A stretch of DNA of 38,334 nt from a virus, in the IMG/VR virus record IMGVR_UViG_3300030389_003005, positions 16,560 through 54,893 of that record. The stretch is one strand, 5' to 3'. The position numbers and the translations under genes were made by a program. This document shows positions 15,542-24,946 of this stretch, in pieces; the first letter of the stretch is position 1, and each line of letters opens with the position of its first letter. The notes under the pieces are model-generated. The model saw only the letters and a list, made by a program, of their open reading frames with translations. It ran no database searches and was not told the origin of the DNA.

Positions 15542-16412
15542 CCATGATGAGGTAAGAAAGCCAATTTGGAAAAATAAACCAAGTGAAGAACATAAAATAT
15601 ATGCTAACGAAGATACGTATCAAACTATTAAAGAGATTAATAATAAAACAGAAGATAAAGGCGACATACATTTATTTATAGGAACACCCTGTCACTCAGA
15701 AGTTTCCATGCACTATGTAAATGCTATAATTAGTTTAACTAAAGCCTGTCATAAAAGAAATATACCTATTGAGTTCTCATTAATTAAATCATCGTTAGTC
15801 ACGCAGGGACGTAATTTATGTGTATCTGCTTTTCTTGATTCACCAGCTACTCATTTAATGTTTATTGATTCTGATATATTTTTATATCCTACAACCATAT
15901 TTAAAATGATTAAGGCTGACAAAGATGTGATCTCTGTGCCATATCCATTAAAAGCTTTTTTATGGGATAAATCTTTAACACAAGTCAAGGATGGTAGTGT
16001 AAAGACTGCAGAACAATTAGCTCAAGCTGGCAATACTTATCCAATGAGAGTGCCAGACAAAAAAGATATACAACTAAACAATGGGGTTATAGAGGTAACT
16101 CATAGTCCAACAGGAGCGATGTTAATTAAAAGATCTGTGTTTGAAAAGATGATTAAAGCATACCCACAAAAAGAGATAAAGCAAAGCACAGTGATAAATA
16201 GTAAATTAGTTTTAAAAAAGAATATGTGGAACTTTTTTGATACTATTCATGACCCTATAGATAAGACTTATTTGGGTGAGGATTTTGGCTTTTGTAGGCT
16301 TTGGAAAGACATAGGCGGTAAATGTCATGCCTATATATTAGATGAAATAACCCATGTTGGCGAACATCAGTATACAGGTAAATTTGCTGATGAGTTGATC
16401 ACAATCAAGTAA
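15516..16412 (+). CDS. glycosyltransferase, GT-A fold (GT2-like)
   Basis: A 298-residue protein with AGGAG seven bases before ATG 15516. After an acidic 50-residue lead, the GT-A core appears: HLFIGTPCHSEVSMHYVNAI, VTQGRNLCVSAFLDS and the metal-binding DSD at residues 118-120 in HLMFIDSDIFLYPTTIF. A later GEDFGFCRLWKDIGGKCHAYI segment matches the catalytic-base/acceptor region (ED) of GT2 enzymes. It overlaps the GT-B gene, so both are made together and may act in sequence on one acceptor. Confidence 0.82.
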   Translation: MNDNPQGYDHDEVRKPIWKNKPSEEHKIYANEDTYQTIKEINNKTEDKGDIHLFIGTPCHSEVSMHYVNAIISLTKACHKRNIPIEFSLIKSSLVTQGRNLCVSAFLDSPATHLMFIDSDIFLYPTTIFKMIKADKDVISVPYPLKAFLWDKSLTQVKDGSVKTAEQLAQAGNTYPMRVPDKKDIQLNNGVIEVTHSPTGAMLIKRSVFEKMIKAYPQKEIKQSTVINSKLVLKKNMWNFFDTIHDPIDKTYLGEDFGFCRLWKDIGGKCHAYILDEITHVGEHQYTGKFADELITIK

Positions 16413-16423
16413 AATGCTATTAT
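16395..16423 (+). promoter_or_regulatory. sigma70-type promoter before ejection genes
   Basis: TTGATC (16395-16400), 17-base spacer, TATTAT (16418-16423) preceded by TGC (extended -10). It lies over the 3' end of the GT-A gene, 36 bases before ATG 16460. Same TTGAT core and spacing as the element at 6253. Likely drives the internal-virion operon. Confidence 0.55.
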
Positions 16424-16459
16424 CTCATACTTAGATCTAAAAGGAGAATATATTTAAAT

Positions 16460-17458
16460 ATGGCAATTCAAGCTTTAATACCTTACGCATTAGCTGCCTA
16501 TGGAGGTTATCGAGGATACAAAGATTCAAAGGATCAGGGAATAACCGGTATCAATAGATTATTAAATACAGCAATAGGTGCATACGGGGGTTATAGTTTA
16601 GGAACCACTGGGTTAAATGCTTTTGCAAGTCCTGAAACACTAGCAAAGTTTCGAGCAAGTCAACCTGCATTTTTACAATCTAGATTTTTTCCGCAAGTCA
16701 AAGGGGCGGCTCCTGTAATAGATTCTAGGACGATGTCAGCAGTGCCTGGAGGTGGAGATCCAAAAATGTTTGCACCAACAGGGACATCTAATGAAAGAGG
16801 TATAACAGATATTTTATTAAGAGATAAAGAGGGTGAATATGATCCTGTAAAAATAGCTGCACTAGCAGGTGGTATTCCATTCTTGGCAGGTGCATTTGAT
16901 CAAGCTCCCGTAGATATTTATTCACCAGGTTACAACGTGAGTTATCTTGAACTTGCAAAACAGAGAGGTAATTTCAAATACATAGACCCGGACACCGGAC
17001 AAGAAAAAGAATATCAATCAATGTATAAACCAGAAGAACAAGGTTTAGGTGACAGAAGAATAGGTGCATATTCAATGCCTGTACAAAGATTAAAAGTAGG
17101 TGGTATAGCTGCTGTAAATAAATTTAATGAGGGTGGTGTAAACTATCTTCCATCAAAAATGACTCACGATGAAAACGATTCTACTAATTATGTTAGAGCG
17201 TCAGGATATGTTGAAGACGGAGCAGGAGTTGGTGATAAGGACGAGGATACAATGTTAGCTCAATTAGCAGACGGAGAGTTTGTAACAAGAGCAGATGGAG
17301 TATTAGGGGCTGGAATCATAGCTGGAGCTAATCCAAATAGCATGAAGGACATGAGAGAAAAAGGTGCCCAATACTTCTATGAACAACAAAGAAGATACAA
17401 ACGTGTCTTTGATTTATTAAAGGAAGCAAATGGGAACAGTAAACAAAAAGAAAATTAA
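16460..17458 (+). CDS. conserved virion protein, ejection module
   Basis: A 332-residue protein. It starts with a Gly/Ala/Tyr-rich hydrophobic segment (IPYALAAYGGYRGYKDS, later GAYGGYSLGTTGL). The C-terminal part carries a strongly conserved-looking block: VRASGYVEDGAGVGDKDEDT, then MLAQLADGEFVTRADGVLG and AQYFYEQQRRYKRVFDLL. I associate that block with structural proteins encoded next to internal-virion genes in marine podoviruses; no enzymatic role is evident. Preceded by a promoter-like sequence and AAAAGGAG, although the gap to the ATG (about 13 bases) is long. Overlaps the next gene by 29 bases. Confidence 0.7.
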   Translation: MAIQALIPYALAAYGGYRGYKDSKDQGITGINRLLNTAIGAYGGYSLGTTGLNAFASPETLAKFRASQPAFLQSRFFPQVKGAAPVIDSRTMSAVPGGGDPKMFAPTGTSNERGITDILLRDKEGEYDPVKIAALAGGIPFLAGAFDQAPVDIYSPGYNVSYLELAKQRGNFKYIDPDTGQEKEYQSMYKPEEQGLGDRRIGAYSMPVQRLKVGGIAAVNKFNEGGVNYLPSKMTHDENDSTNYVRASGYVEDGAGVGDKDEDTMLAQLADGEFVTRADGVLGAGIIAGANPNSMKDMREKGAQYFYEQQRRYKRVFDLLKEANGNSKQKEN

Positions 17459-17891
17459 ACCACTAGTAAGTGTATTACCTATTGAGCCGAAGGATGTAGA
17501 TAGATTTTGGCCTTTAATGGAGTTCATGGTTACAGAAGCATTAACCTTTTCTGGTAAATACGCAGATGCTGAATGGGTCTTTAGAGAATTAAAAAAAGAC
17601 GTAATGCAGTGTTGGATTATGTTTGGCTCTGATGAATCAGAAGAAAATAAAGTATTTGGTGTTTGCATTGGTAGAATTGCATCACTACCAAATTATTCAC
17701 AATATGAAATAATTATATGCACAGGTAAAAGAAGAGAGCTGTGGGAAACTAATTTAGTGAATGAGATCACAAATTTTGCAAAACATAATGATTGTAAAAG
17801 ATTAAGTATAATGGCAAGACCCGGTTGGGAAAGAGTATCAAAACAATGGGGTTGGAAAAAGAAACACGTACAACTAGAGAAATGGATATAA
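17430..17891 (+). CDS. GNAT-like protein (T7 gp13-like?) in ejection module
   Basis: A 153-residue protein with AAGGA six bases before its ATG. The pattern fits a small acetyltransferase-like fold: an N-terminal LPIEPKDVDRFWPLMEFM helix, central strands (KVFGVCIGRIASL, SQYEIIICTG), a helix (NLVNEITNFAKHNDCKRLSIMA) and the closing GWERVSKQWGWKKKHVQLEKWI, similar to the last strands of GNAT proteins. The acetyl-CoA R/QxxGxG/A loop is not obvious, so it may have only a structural role, like the gp13-type internal virion protein its position suggests. Confidence 0.55.
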   Translation: MGTVNKKKIKPLVSVLPIEPKDVDRFWPLMEFMVTEALTFSGKYADAEWVFRELKKDVMQCWIMFGSDESEENKVFGVCIGRIASLPNYSQYEIIICTGKRRELWETNLVNEITNFAKHNDCKRLSIMARPGWERVSKQWGWKKKHVQLEKWI

Positions 17892-17892
17892 T

Positions 17893-18738
17893 ATGAGTTT
17901 TTTTGGAGGAGGAAGACCAACAGCACCTACTACACCATCGACAACAACATCGATTGTAAGAGAAGCACCTGGTATTGAAGAACGTAAAATAGAGTTGATG
18001 GATATTGCTAGACAGATAGCAGATCAACCTATTGACTTACCTGCTTTACAAGTAGCTCAATTATCAGATTTAGAAAAACAAGGTATCACTGCTGCTGGAA
18101 CAACAGGAGTTGGCTCAGGTGCAGTGCAAGAAGGGATTGCTACAATCAAAGGTGCTGCAGCAGGACCAAACATTCAACAATTTTTAAATCCTTATCAATC
18201 GTTTGTTACTGATGAAATTGCAAGACAAGGTCAGATGATGCAAAATCAATTAGGTGCACGAGCTATCGGAGCAGGTGCATTTGGTGGCGGCAGAGAAGGT
18301 GTTCAACAAGCAGAGCTTCAAGGTAGAACATTAAGTAATATTGGAAGATCATTAGCACAAGGATTTCAAACTGCTTTGGGCGGAGCGCAAAGGCAACAAC
18401 AAATTGGTTTACTAGCAGGACAACAATTAGGTGCTTTAGGTGCTCAACAACAACGTATGTCACAAGCTGATTTACAACAATTAATGGCAGCAGGTGGATT
18501 ACAAAGACAATTAGCTCAAGCAACTTTAGATGCACAAAGACAAACAGAATTACAACAACTATATGAACCTTACCAAAGAGCTGAATTCTTAGCTAACTTA
18601 TACGCTCAAGGACCTAAAACACAATCTGGTGTTACTATGGGAACTACTCCATCAACAAGTCCGTTTGCACAAGCAGTTGGTACAGGTATAGGAGCATTTG
18701 CAGCTTATCAAGGTGCTAAACAAAACACTACAACATAG
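17893..18738 (+). CDS. Gln/Ala-rich internal virion / DNA-ejection protein
   Basis: A 281-residue protein dominated by Gln, Ala and Gly with long helical predictions (QQRMSQADLQQLMAAGGLQR, QTELQQLYEPYQRAEFLANLY) and Gly-rich ends. Small, Gln/Ala-rich helical proteins just upstream of giant internal-virion proteins are the gp14-like ejection components of podoviruses, which insert in the outer membrane during infection. The assignment is by composition and order; direct homology cannot be shown here. Confidence 0.6.
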   Translation: MSFFGGGRPTAPTTPSTTTSIVREAPGIEERKIELMDIARQIADQPIDLPALQVAQLSDLEKQGITAAGTTGVGSGAVQEGIATIKGAAAGPNIQQFLNPYQSFVTDEIARQGQMMQNQLGARAIGAGAFGGGREGVQQAELQGRTLSNIGRSLAQGFQTALGGAQRQQQIGLLAGQQLGALGAQQQRMSQADLQQLMAAGGLQRQLAQATLDAQRQTELQQLYEPYQRAEFLANLYAQGPKTQSGVTMGTTPSTSPFAQAVGTGIGAFAAYQGAKQNTTT

Positions 18739-18746
18739 GAGATTAA

Positions 18747-20966
18747 ATGAATAAAGTTTTAAATAGACCTATGTTTAGAAAAGAGGCATTAAGAAGAGGT
18801 CACTTAAAACCTATTAAAGCACAAAGTGGTGACTTTATTGGACCTAGACGTTTTTTTCCACCAGTTCCAGTCGGAGCACCGACAACAAATGTTTCAGGAA
18901 CTGTACAAAGAAATTTTCCCGTTTCAATGGAAGTTCAAAAACCTAGTATGTTTAAAAGAATGATTCAATCTCCTATTGCTAGAGGATTAGGATCTATGGT
19001 TAGCTTACCCGGTTATGTTGGGTTTGAAGCTACGGGACAAGTAGCTAACGCTTTGGGTATGCAAGATTCACCATATAAACTACCATTACAAGCAGCTGGT
19101 GCTTTTGCTGCAACTAGAGCACCTGGTGCTGCTGCGCTTATGGGATTAGGTGCAGGACCACAAATAGCTATAACAGGTGCAGGTCTTGCAACTTATTATG
19201 CATATTTAAAAGCTAAAGAACAACAAGCAAGAATAGCGGCAATGTCTCCTAAAGAAAGAAAAGAATTTTATGCAAATCAAAGAGCAAAAGCGGTAGAGGG
19301 AGAAGGCAGTCTAGACATGTTTGACGATTCATTTTTCAAAGATTTTGAAGAAAGTAAAAAGGCTACTGCTTTAGCAAAAAAAGAAACTGCTGATGCAGCG
19401 TCATCACTTACTCAATCGCCATCAGCGAAACCAGGCTCAGGTCGTGTAAGTTTAGGTAAAGATAATTTAATTAAAAAAGAAAACGAACAAAAAGTTGGAG
19501 ATAAAGATTTTGTCGACATAAATAAAGTTGTTGAAAACGAAAAGAAAAAAATGTTTGACCAAAAAACTGATGGACCCGATCCATTAGCAGTCGCACCCGT
19601 CCCACCACCGGATAAAGAAGAACCAAAATTGAGTAATCAGAATGTTGATAATAAGGGTGAAACAACTCCAATTACAGGCGCAGGAAATGTTAATGGTAAA
19701 AGTTATTCATCTGATGTGATTAAAAGAGGTAAAATGATTGCCAAAGAATTGTTAGAGGGTAGACAATCTCAAGCAGGATTAGTGTTTTTGGCAAATTTAG
19801 CTAGTGGTTTATTATCAGGTAAAACAAGTCAAGGTGGTATTGCTGGAGCTATGGATGTTTTAGGACAAGCGTTAGGTCCTGCAGCTAATAATTATTCTAT
19901 AATGAAGCTTAAAGAAAATGAAATTGAAAATCAAATTATGGGACAAGCATTAGATATTGCTTTGGCAGAATATAAACTTGCAAACACAAACCAAATTACT
20001 AAAGGACAATTAGGAAGAGTTCAATTTTTAGGGCCAGGTGGTAAAGTAAGAAATTTTCAAGGTGGTATAAACGAAAATGGAATTCCATATTTATTAGTGG
20101 GAGGCCGACAAGTTGCTGCATCTGATATTTCAGGAGATGAATTAGTAGAGTTGTTTGGTGATCCAACCTTAAAAGATTTTCAATATAGTTCTGCAATAGT
20201 AAAAGATAAAATATCTGATGATGAAGCTAAAGCACATAGATTATTATTACAAAATATTAAATCTAAAAACATTGTTTTTGATGTCAAAGGTATAATTAAA
20301 GCAACCGGTGCTGCAGGTACAAAAGGTAATCTACAAATTGCTTTAACTAAATTGAACTCACTATTAAATGACTTTGGTTTAGGTAGCACTGAAGATGCCA
20401 TACAAAGACTAAGTTCTAATGAAGAAGATTTTTTTAGAAGTCTTGAACTTAGTTATCAATCTAATGAAATAACAAAAGATCAATACAAAATGTTAAAAAA
20501 AGGCTTTAAGAAAGGGAACATACAAAAAACTATTGAGAAGGCAGCTAAGGAAAATTATAAAATAGTTGATAAAGAAACTGGTCAATTAAGAGAGCCTACT
20601 ACTAACGAATTATTCGAATTAGTTAATGCACAAACTACCTTAGCGTACGCACTTGCCAACTCATTTAAAGATACAGATAGATTGACACAAAAAGACGTAA
20701 CAGCTGCTATGTCAGTCATTAATATTTTACCTGCATTTGGTGGTGCTGAAACAGCAATAGCTTCTTTGAATGCTTTAGAAAAAGATTTAGATAGAAGTAT
20801 CGAATCAACAATTAATAGATTAGAGAGATCTTATTATACTCAGTCTGATGTCATGAATGGTTTCTTAAGTTTATTAAAAGGCGGAGCAGGATTTGGTAAA
20901 ACAGATACTTCAAAAGTAGTTTCTGAAGAAGAAAGAATGGATATTTTACAAGGGATACAATTCTAA
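18747..20966 (+). CDS. large internal virion protein (739 aa)
   Basis: A 739-residue protein with TAGGAG upstream of its ATG. Residues about 70-155 are rich in Ala/Gly and hydrophobic (VSLPGYVGFEATGQVANALG, AAGAFAATRAPGAAALMGLG), followed by a charged, disordered region to about 320, then helical repeats (GLVFLANLASGLLSGKTSQG). No lysozyme or transglycosylase motif was found. Size, amphipathic composition and position before an even larger protein point to an ejected core protein of the gp15/gp16 type. Confidence 0.65.
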   Translation: MNKVLNRPMFRKEALRRGHLKPIKAQSGDFIGPRRFFPPVPVGAPTTNVSGTVQRNFPVSMEVQKPSMFKRMIQSPIARGLGSMVSLPGYVGFEATGQVANALGMQDSPYKLPLQAAGAFAATRAPGAAALMGLGAGPQIAITGAGLATYYAYLKAKEQQARIAAMSPKERKEFYANQRAKAVEGEGSLDMFDDSFFKDFEESKKATALAKKETADAASSLTQSPSAKPGSGRVSLGKDNLIKKENEQKVGDKDFVDINKVVENEKKKMFDQKTDGPDPLAVAPVPPPDKEEPKLSNQNVDNKGETTPITGAGNVNGKSYSSDVIKRGKMIAKELLEGRQSQAGLVFLANLASGLLSGKTSQGGIAGAMDVLGQALGPAANNYSIMKLKENEIENQIMGQALDIALAEYKLANTNQITKGQLGRVQFLGPGGKVRNFQGGINENGIPYLLVGGRQVAASDISGDELVELFGDPTLKDFQYSSAIVKDKISDDEAKAHRLLLQNIKSKNIVFDVKGIIKATGAAGTKGNLQIALTKLNSLLNDFGLGSTEDAIQRLSSNEEDFFRSLELSYQSNEITKDQYKMLKKGFKKGNIQKTIEKAAKENYKIVDKETGQLREPTTNELFELVNAQTTLAYALANSFKDTDRLTQKDVTAAMSVINILPAFGGAETAIASLNALEKDLDRSIESTINRLERSYYTQSDVMNGFLSLLKGGAGFGKTDTSKVVSEEERMDILQGIQF

Positions 20967-23900
20967 TGGCAACAATAGCAGATATACAAAAACGATTAGA
21001 TAATCGAACGTTAGATCCATTTACTTTAACTCCTGAAGAGAGAAACGCAATAGACTCAGCTATTGATGATGGTATTTTAAAAGGCCCAAAAACAATGGAA
21101 TTGATGGAGATAAGAAGAGGTGTAGCAGAAGATATTGCTCAAGAAAAAAGATTTCAAGAAAACCCCATACAAGAAGCTTTAGATGAAAAGGGTTCATTTT
21201 TAAAAGGGAGACCAGGAGCTGTGCTTGCAGGTGATTTAACCGGTGTTGCTGTTGGATATAAACTTATGTCAGGCAGATTATTTGGCGCAGCAAAAAATGG
21301 AAATTTGTGGACTAGAGGCCCATTAACAATCGGAAAACAAATGGATAAGGTTGGTAATGTATTAGCTAGAGGTCCTGGACCTTTAAAATTATTTGGTGGT
21401 GCATTAAAACTTGTTGGTAAAACAGCAGACTTACCTGAAAGAGTTGTAAGAAGTCCGTTAGGTCAAGCAGAAATTGTTTCAACACTTACAGGTGCGGTAG
21501 GAGCTGCTGCAGGTTCAATTACTTATGATGGTATGAATAAAGCTGCAGGTAAGACTATTGCAGGCGCATTAGTGCAAGGACTTGCTGATTTAAGTGACCA
21601 AGAAATTAAAACAAATATGACTTACAATGCTGCAAATGAGTTCAAAGATTCGTTAATTTATGGTGGAGCTGCATCAGCTTTTACACCTTTCTTAACAGGT
21701 GTATTAGGAAAAGTAGGTAGAAAAATTTTACCTACAAAAAAAGGCCCTGATATGGATAACATGTTAGAATATATTAGAGAGAATGATTTACCAGCTCCAT
21801 TTATTTCACACTTAGATCAAAACAAAGGCGCAGGGAGATTAGCAGCCAACTTTTTTAAAACTGCTGGTGTATTTCCAGGTATTGCCTCTATGGGTGAATC
21901 AGCAATTAGTAAAGCTGAGATAGCAGGTGCAAATTTATATTTAAATCAATTTTTAAATTATGCTCCTCTATTAAAGGTATCTGCTATGAGCAGTGCTATT
22001 TATAATCAAGTAGCTAAAACATACAACGAAAGAATAGCATTGATAGGGTCTAGTTATGCAAAATTGCATGCTGATGTAGCTGCTGCGGGTAATCCTAAAC
22101 TAATAAGTTTAGAAAGAACAAAGAAAGAAGCATTAGAATTCATTAAAAACTATAAAGACACTTATATAGATCTAACAGGGGCTTACAATGTAGATTTTAA
22201 AAACATCGCTAAAGTTTTACAAAATCAAGGTGATTCAATGTATCTATATTATAATTATCTTGATGCTATTGGTGATGTTGTTTCCCCATCTGAGTATTTA
22301 GGTTTAAGACAAATGTTAAATAAAGCCTTACAACAAACAGATTTTCAAACAATTCAACGAAGCACTTACGGATTAATTAATGCACTAGAAGATGATTGGA
22401 TGACTTTTGGAGCTAATATAACAAAAGGTAATCTTTTAAGAGACGAGTCAATTAAAAAAACCTTTGATGAGTTTGTAGAAAAACAAGGTAAAGAAGCAGG
22501 AGAAACTTACATTAAAACATTAATAGACTCAGGTAAAAAAATTAATGATGATTTAATAGTCGCTAATCAAATTTTTAACAAAACAATTAACAGATATACA
22601 AACCCAGCGATTATAAGACAACTACAACAATTTGATAAAACTCTTTTCACTAACAAAGGAACATTTGGAATTGTAGGCAGAGAAGCGTTACCAAGAGACA
22701 AATTATTTGATAAAATTGAACAGAATGTTTTTCAACACGGAACAGAAGAATCCATACAACAATTTAAATATTTGTTAGGAGCAGGTCCCAAACTTGTTGG
22801 AGATGGTTTAAAAGATGCGGGCCTTAAAGCTAATGGCGAGGCTGTTTTTAATGCAGCAAGAGCTAGATATCTATGGAATAATATGTTGGAAGCTTTTGAA
22901 TCAAAACAGATAGCAGGTGATATTTATAGACAAATAGATCAAAGTGCTGATGTAAAAATTGGTAGACAATATACTACTGAGTTTTTAGAAATGTTACAAA
23001 AACAAGGTGGTCAAGCGTTAGAAGATGCAAGAGGATTTACTATTAAAGATGTTGAAACTGGTAATGGTATTTACAATATTCAAGAGTTAAGACTTAATGG
23101 AGACCAAGTAGCACAATTTAGTATTAAAAAATTTTTAGATAATTTAGGTTATTCTGGAAAAGCTACTGACGCAACAGCTCAAAAGTTAAAAGCTATTTTT
23201 GGTGATAAAAAACATTTTGATAATTTTATGAATTTTACAAGATACATGGATTCCATATCTCAAGTGAAAATATCTGACCCGTCTACTTTTCTAATGAGAA
23301 GGTTTCAACTTGGTGCATTAGGAGCTGTAGCGGGAGGATATTTGATAGGTAGTGGTAACGAAGCAGGCTTACTTGCGCCATTAGTATTTTTATTACTTGG
23401 AAGAAAATTTGGTCAAATACTTGGAGATCCTGTGGCTGCAAGATATTTAAATGATGCTTTAGGTGTAGATGAAAAAATAAAACTTATGAAAGGACAAAAG
23501 ATTGGTGCAGGAGTGGCACCTGTTCTTCCCGGTTTACCTGAGAAAAAATTTAGAGCAGGTCCTGGTCAACTTCAAAAAGTCGGAGTAAAACAAAGAGATG
23601 CATTTGCTAGATTATTTAATTATTTAAATGAGCAAGATAGAGATGTCCCTAGAGTAGATGCAAATGATATTAAACCAGCTGAAATTACAGATAGAATATT
23701 AAAAATGTCATTAAAAATTCCTAAACCAATTTACGATGACAACACAATACCAAAAGAAACTACAGAAACAATGTTCGCTGGAGATTTAACTAAAAGCTCA
23801 GGTAATGTTGATGAGGATAATGATATGGTCACTTATTTAGATACTGCCATAAATAACGTTGCAGAGAATGCTGTGGATATGGATTTAAGAGATCAAGAGG

Positions 23901-24088
23901 CAGATGCAAGAGCAGAACAAGAAGGGACACCAATCACTGATGATTTACAATTACAAGCAGCAGGAACGGGTGCACAAAACATACAACAGAACACCGGACA
24001 AGTAACTTCAGCACAAGTTGAAAGTGTATTTCCAAGAGATGAAACTTTGATAGCTGCAGCAAGAAGAAGGGAAAAACCAAGTGTCTAA
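20966..24088 (+). CDS. large internal virion / ejection protein (1040 aa)
   Basis: The largest gene in the window, coupled to the preceding one by TAATG. It has membrane-active-looking Ala/Gly segments near residues 77-100 (AVLAGDLTGVAVGYKLMSG) and 170-205, a long helical, charged middle, and a second hydrophobic stretch around 780-815 (LGALGAVAGGYLIGSG, LLAPLVFLLLGRKFGQ). The C-terminus is acidic and Gln-rich. I see no peptidase, transglycosylase or RNA-polymerase motif. Best read as the major ejection-core protein that extends the DNA conduit across the envelope. Confidence 0.65.
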   Translation: MATIADIQKRLDNRTLDPFTLTPEERNAIDSAIDDGILKGPKTMELMEIRRGVAEDIAQEKRFQENPIQEALDEKGSFLKGRPGAVLAGDLTGVAVGYKLMSGRLFGAAKNGNLWTRGPLTIGKQMDKVGNVLARGPGPLKLFGGALKLVGKTADLPERVVRSPLGQAEIVSTLTGAVGAAAGSITYDGMNKAAGKTIAGALVQGLADLSDQEIKTNMTYNAANEFKDSLIYGGAASAFTPFLTGVLGKVGRKILPTKKGPDMDNMLEYIRENDLPAPFISHLDQNKGAGRLAANFFKTAGVFPGIASMGESAISKAEIAGANLYLNQFLNYAPLLKVSAMSSAIYNQVAKTYNERIALIGSSYAKLHADVAAAGNPKLISLERTKKEALEFIKNYKDTYIDLTGAYNVDFKNIAKVLQNQGDSMYLYYNYLDAIGDVVSPSEYLGLRQMLNKALQQTDFQTIQRSTYGLINALEDDWMTFGANITKGNLLRDESIKKTFDEFVEKQGKEAGETYIKTLIDSGKKINDDLIVANQIFNKTINRYTNPAIIRQLQQFDKTLFTNKGTFGIVGREALPRDKLFDKIEQNVFQHGTEESIQQFKYLLGAGPKLVGDGLKDAGLKANGEAVFNAARARYLWNNMLEAFESKQIAGDIYRQIDQSADVKIGRQYTTEFLEMLQKQGGQALEDARGFTIKDVETGNGIYNIQELRLNGDQVAQFSIKKFLDNLGYSGKATDATAQKLKAIFGDKKHFDNFMNFTRYMDSISQVKISDPSTFLMRRFQLGALGAVAGGYLIGSGNEAGLLAPLVFLLLGRKFGQILGDPVAARYLNDALGVDEKIKLMKGQKIGAGVAPVLPGLPEKKFRAGPGQLQKVGVKQRDAFARLFNYLNEQDRDVPRVDANDIKPAEITDRILKMSLKIPKPIYDDNTIPKETTETMFAGDLTKSSGNVDEDNDMVTYLDTAINNVAENAVDMDLRDQEADARAEQEGTPITDDLQLQAAGTGAQNIQQNTGQVTSAQVESVFPRDETLIAAARRREKPSV

Positions 24089-24275
24089 TAAAGCTTTAGA
24101 AAAAATAGAATCGCATGAAAAACTTTGCAGAATTATGCAAAAGCAAACTCAAGCTGACATTAAAGAATTAAGAAATGATATAAACAGAATAGAAAAAATT
24201 TTATTGACTTCAGCAGGTGTATTAATTACAGGTATGGCTAGTGTTATAATAGTATTAATTACAAAACTCTGGTGA
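24081..24275 (+). CDS. holin-like small membrane protein
   Basis: A 64-residue protein beginning at GTG 24081. Residues 1-40 form a charged, coiled-coil-like helix (KIESHEKLCRIMQKQTQADI, KELRNDINRIEKIL) and residues 41-62 a single transmembrane helix (LTSAGVLITGMASVIIVLIT), ending KLW. This layout is that of XhlA-type/holin-like peptides, so it is the best candidate to release the endolysin. It could alternatively be a spanin-like or unrelated membrane protein. It overlaps the gene before by 8 bases and the gene after by 4. Confidence 0.6.
   Translation: MSNKALEKIESHEKLCRIMQKQTQADIKELRNDINRIEKILLTSAGVLITGMASVIIVLITKLW
24242..24250 (+). promoter_or_regulatory. extended -10 element before exonuclease
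   Basis: TGT then TATAAT (24245-24250), identical to the extended -10 at 11086-11094. It lies in the end of the holin-like gene, 22 bases before the GTG at 24272, at the border between late and replication modules. No good -35 at the right distance (24222-24227 is TTAATT). Confidence 0.35.
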
Positions 24276-24946
24276 AACTAGTCATAAATAAAAAATATCC
24301 GTACAAACATTATAATAGATTTTCTGATACTACAGGCAGAAAATATCTAGTGGATAATGTAAAAGTTCCTAGCGTTACTGCCATTTTAAGTGCAACTAAA
24401 GATATGCGCCAACTTAATAACTGGCGTAGAAGAGTAGGAGAAAAAGAGGCAGATCGCATTATGAACCAAGCCTCAACGATTGGAACTGAAATGCATCAAG
24501 TATTAGAATATTATTTAAGTGGTGGTGGTTATTACAATGATATGGAAGAAGGCGCAAAACCAAGAATGATGGCAAAAACCATTTTGGACAATATTAAAAT
24601 AGATGAAGTTTGGGGCAATGAAATAAGTCTTGAATATCAAAATAAATTTGCTGGAACTTGTGATATGACAGCCGTAGTCTATGGTAAGCCTAGTATAGTT
24701 GATTGGAAGCAAGCAAATAGGCCAAAAAAGGAAGAATGGGTAGATGACTATAAACATCAGTTGGGTGCCTATTATTTAGCCCATACTGCCAATTACGGGC
24801 CCATAGAGCAGGGTGTAGTTAGTATTTGTACCCGAGACCTCAGATATCAAGAATTTCGTCTCTCAGAGGCTGATTTGAAGGAATACGCAGATAAATTTTT
24901 AAATAGGTTAGAGCAATTTAATAAGCTACAACAACCAGTCTCTTAA
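24272..24946 (+). CDS. PD-(D/E)XK exonuclease, RecB/Cas4 type
   Basis: A 224-residue nuclease starting at GTG 24272 (GTGA overlap). All motifs of the RecB/Cas4-like group are visible: GTEMHQ (71-76, the GxxxH helix), Asp131 in AGTCDMTAV, Asp144 and Lys146 in SIVDWKQANR, and the QxxxY signature Gln163 to Tyr167 in HQLGAYYLA. It would degrade host DNA to recycle nucleotides or process phage ends for recombination. It opens the replication module; its 3' end overlaps the convergent helicase gene by 21 bases. Confidence 0.87.
   Translation: MKLVINKKYPYKHYNRFSDTTGRKYLVDNVKVPSVTAILSATKDMRQLNNWRRRVGEKEADRIMNQASTIGTEMHQVLEYYLSGGGYYNDMEEGAKPRMMAKTILDNIKIDEVWGNEISLEYQNKFAGTCDMTAVVYGKPSIVDWKQANRPKKEEWVDDYKHQLGAYYLAHTANYGPIEQGVVSICTRDLRYQEFRLSEADLKEYADKFLNRLEQFNKLQQPVS

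Noticed and set aside
17767-18027. Cys-rich minus-strand frame (86 codons)
   Set aside because: The Cys/Ser richness arises from reading Thr/Ala/Pro-rich codons of the plus gene backwards.
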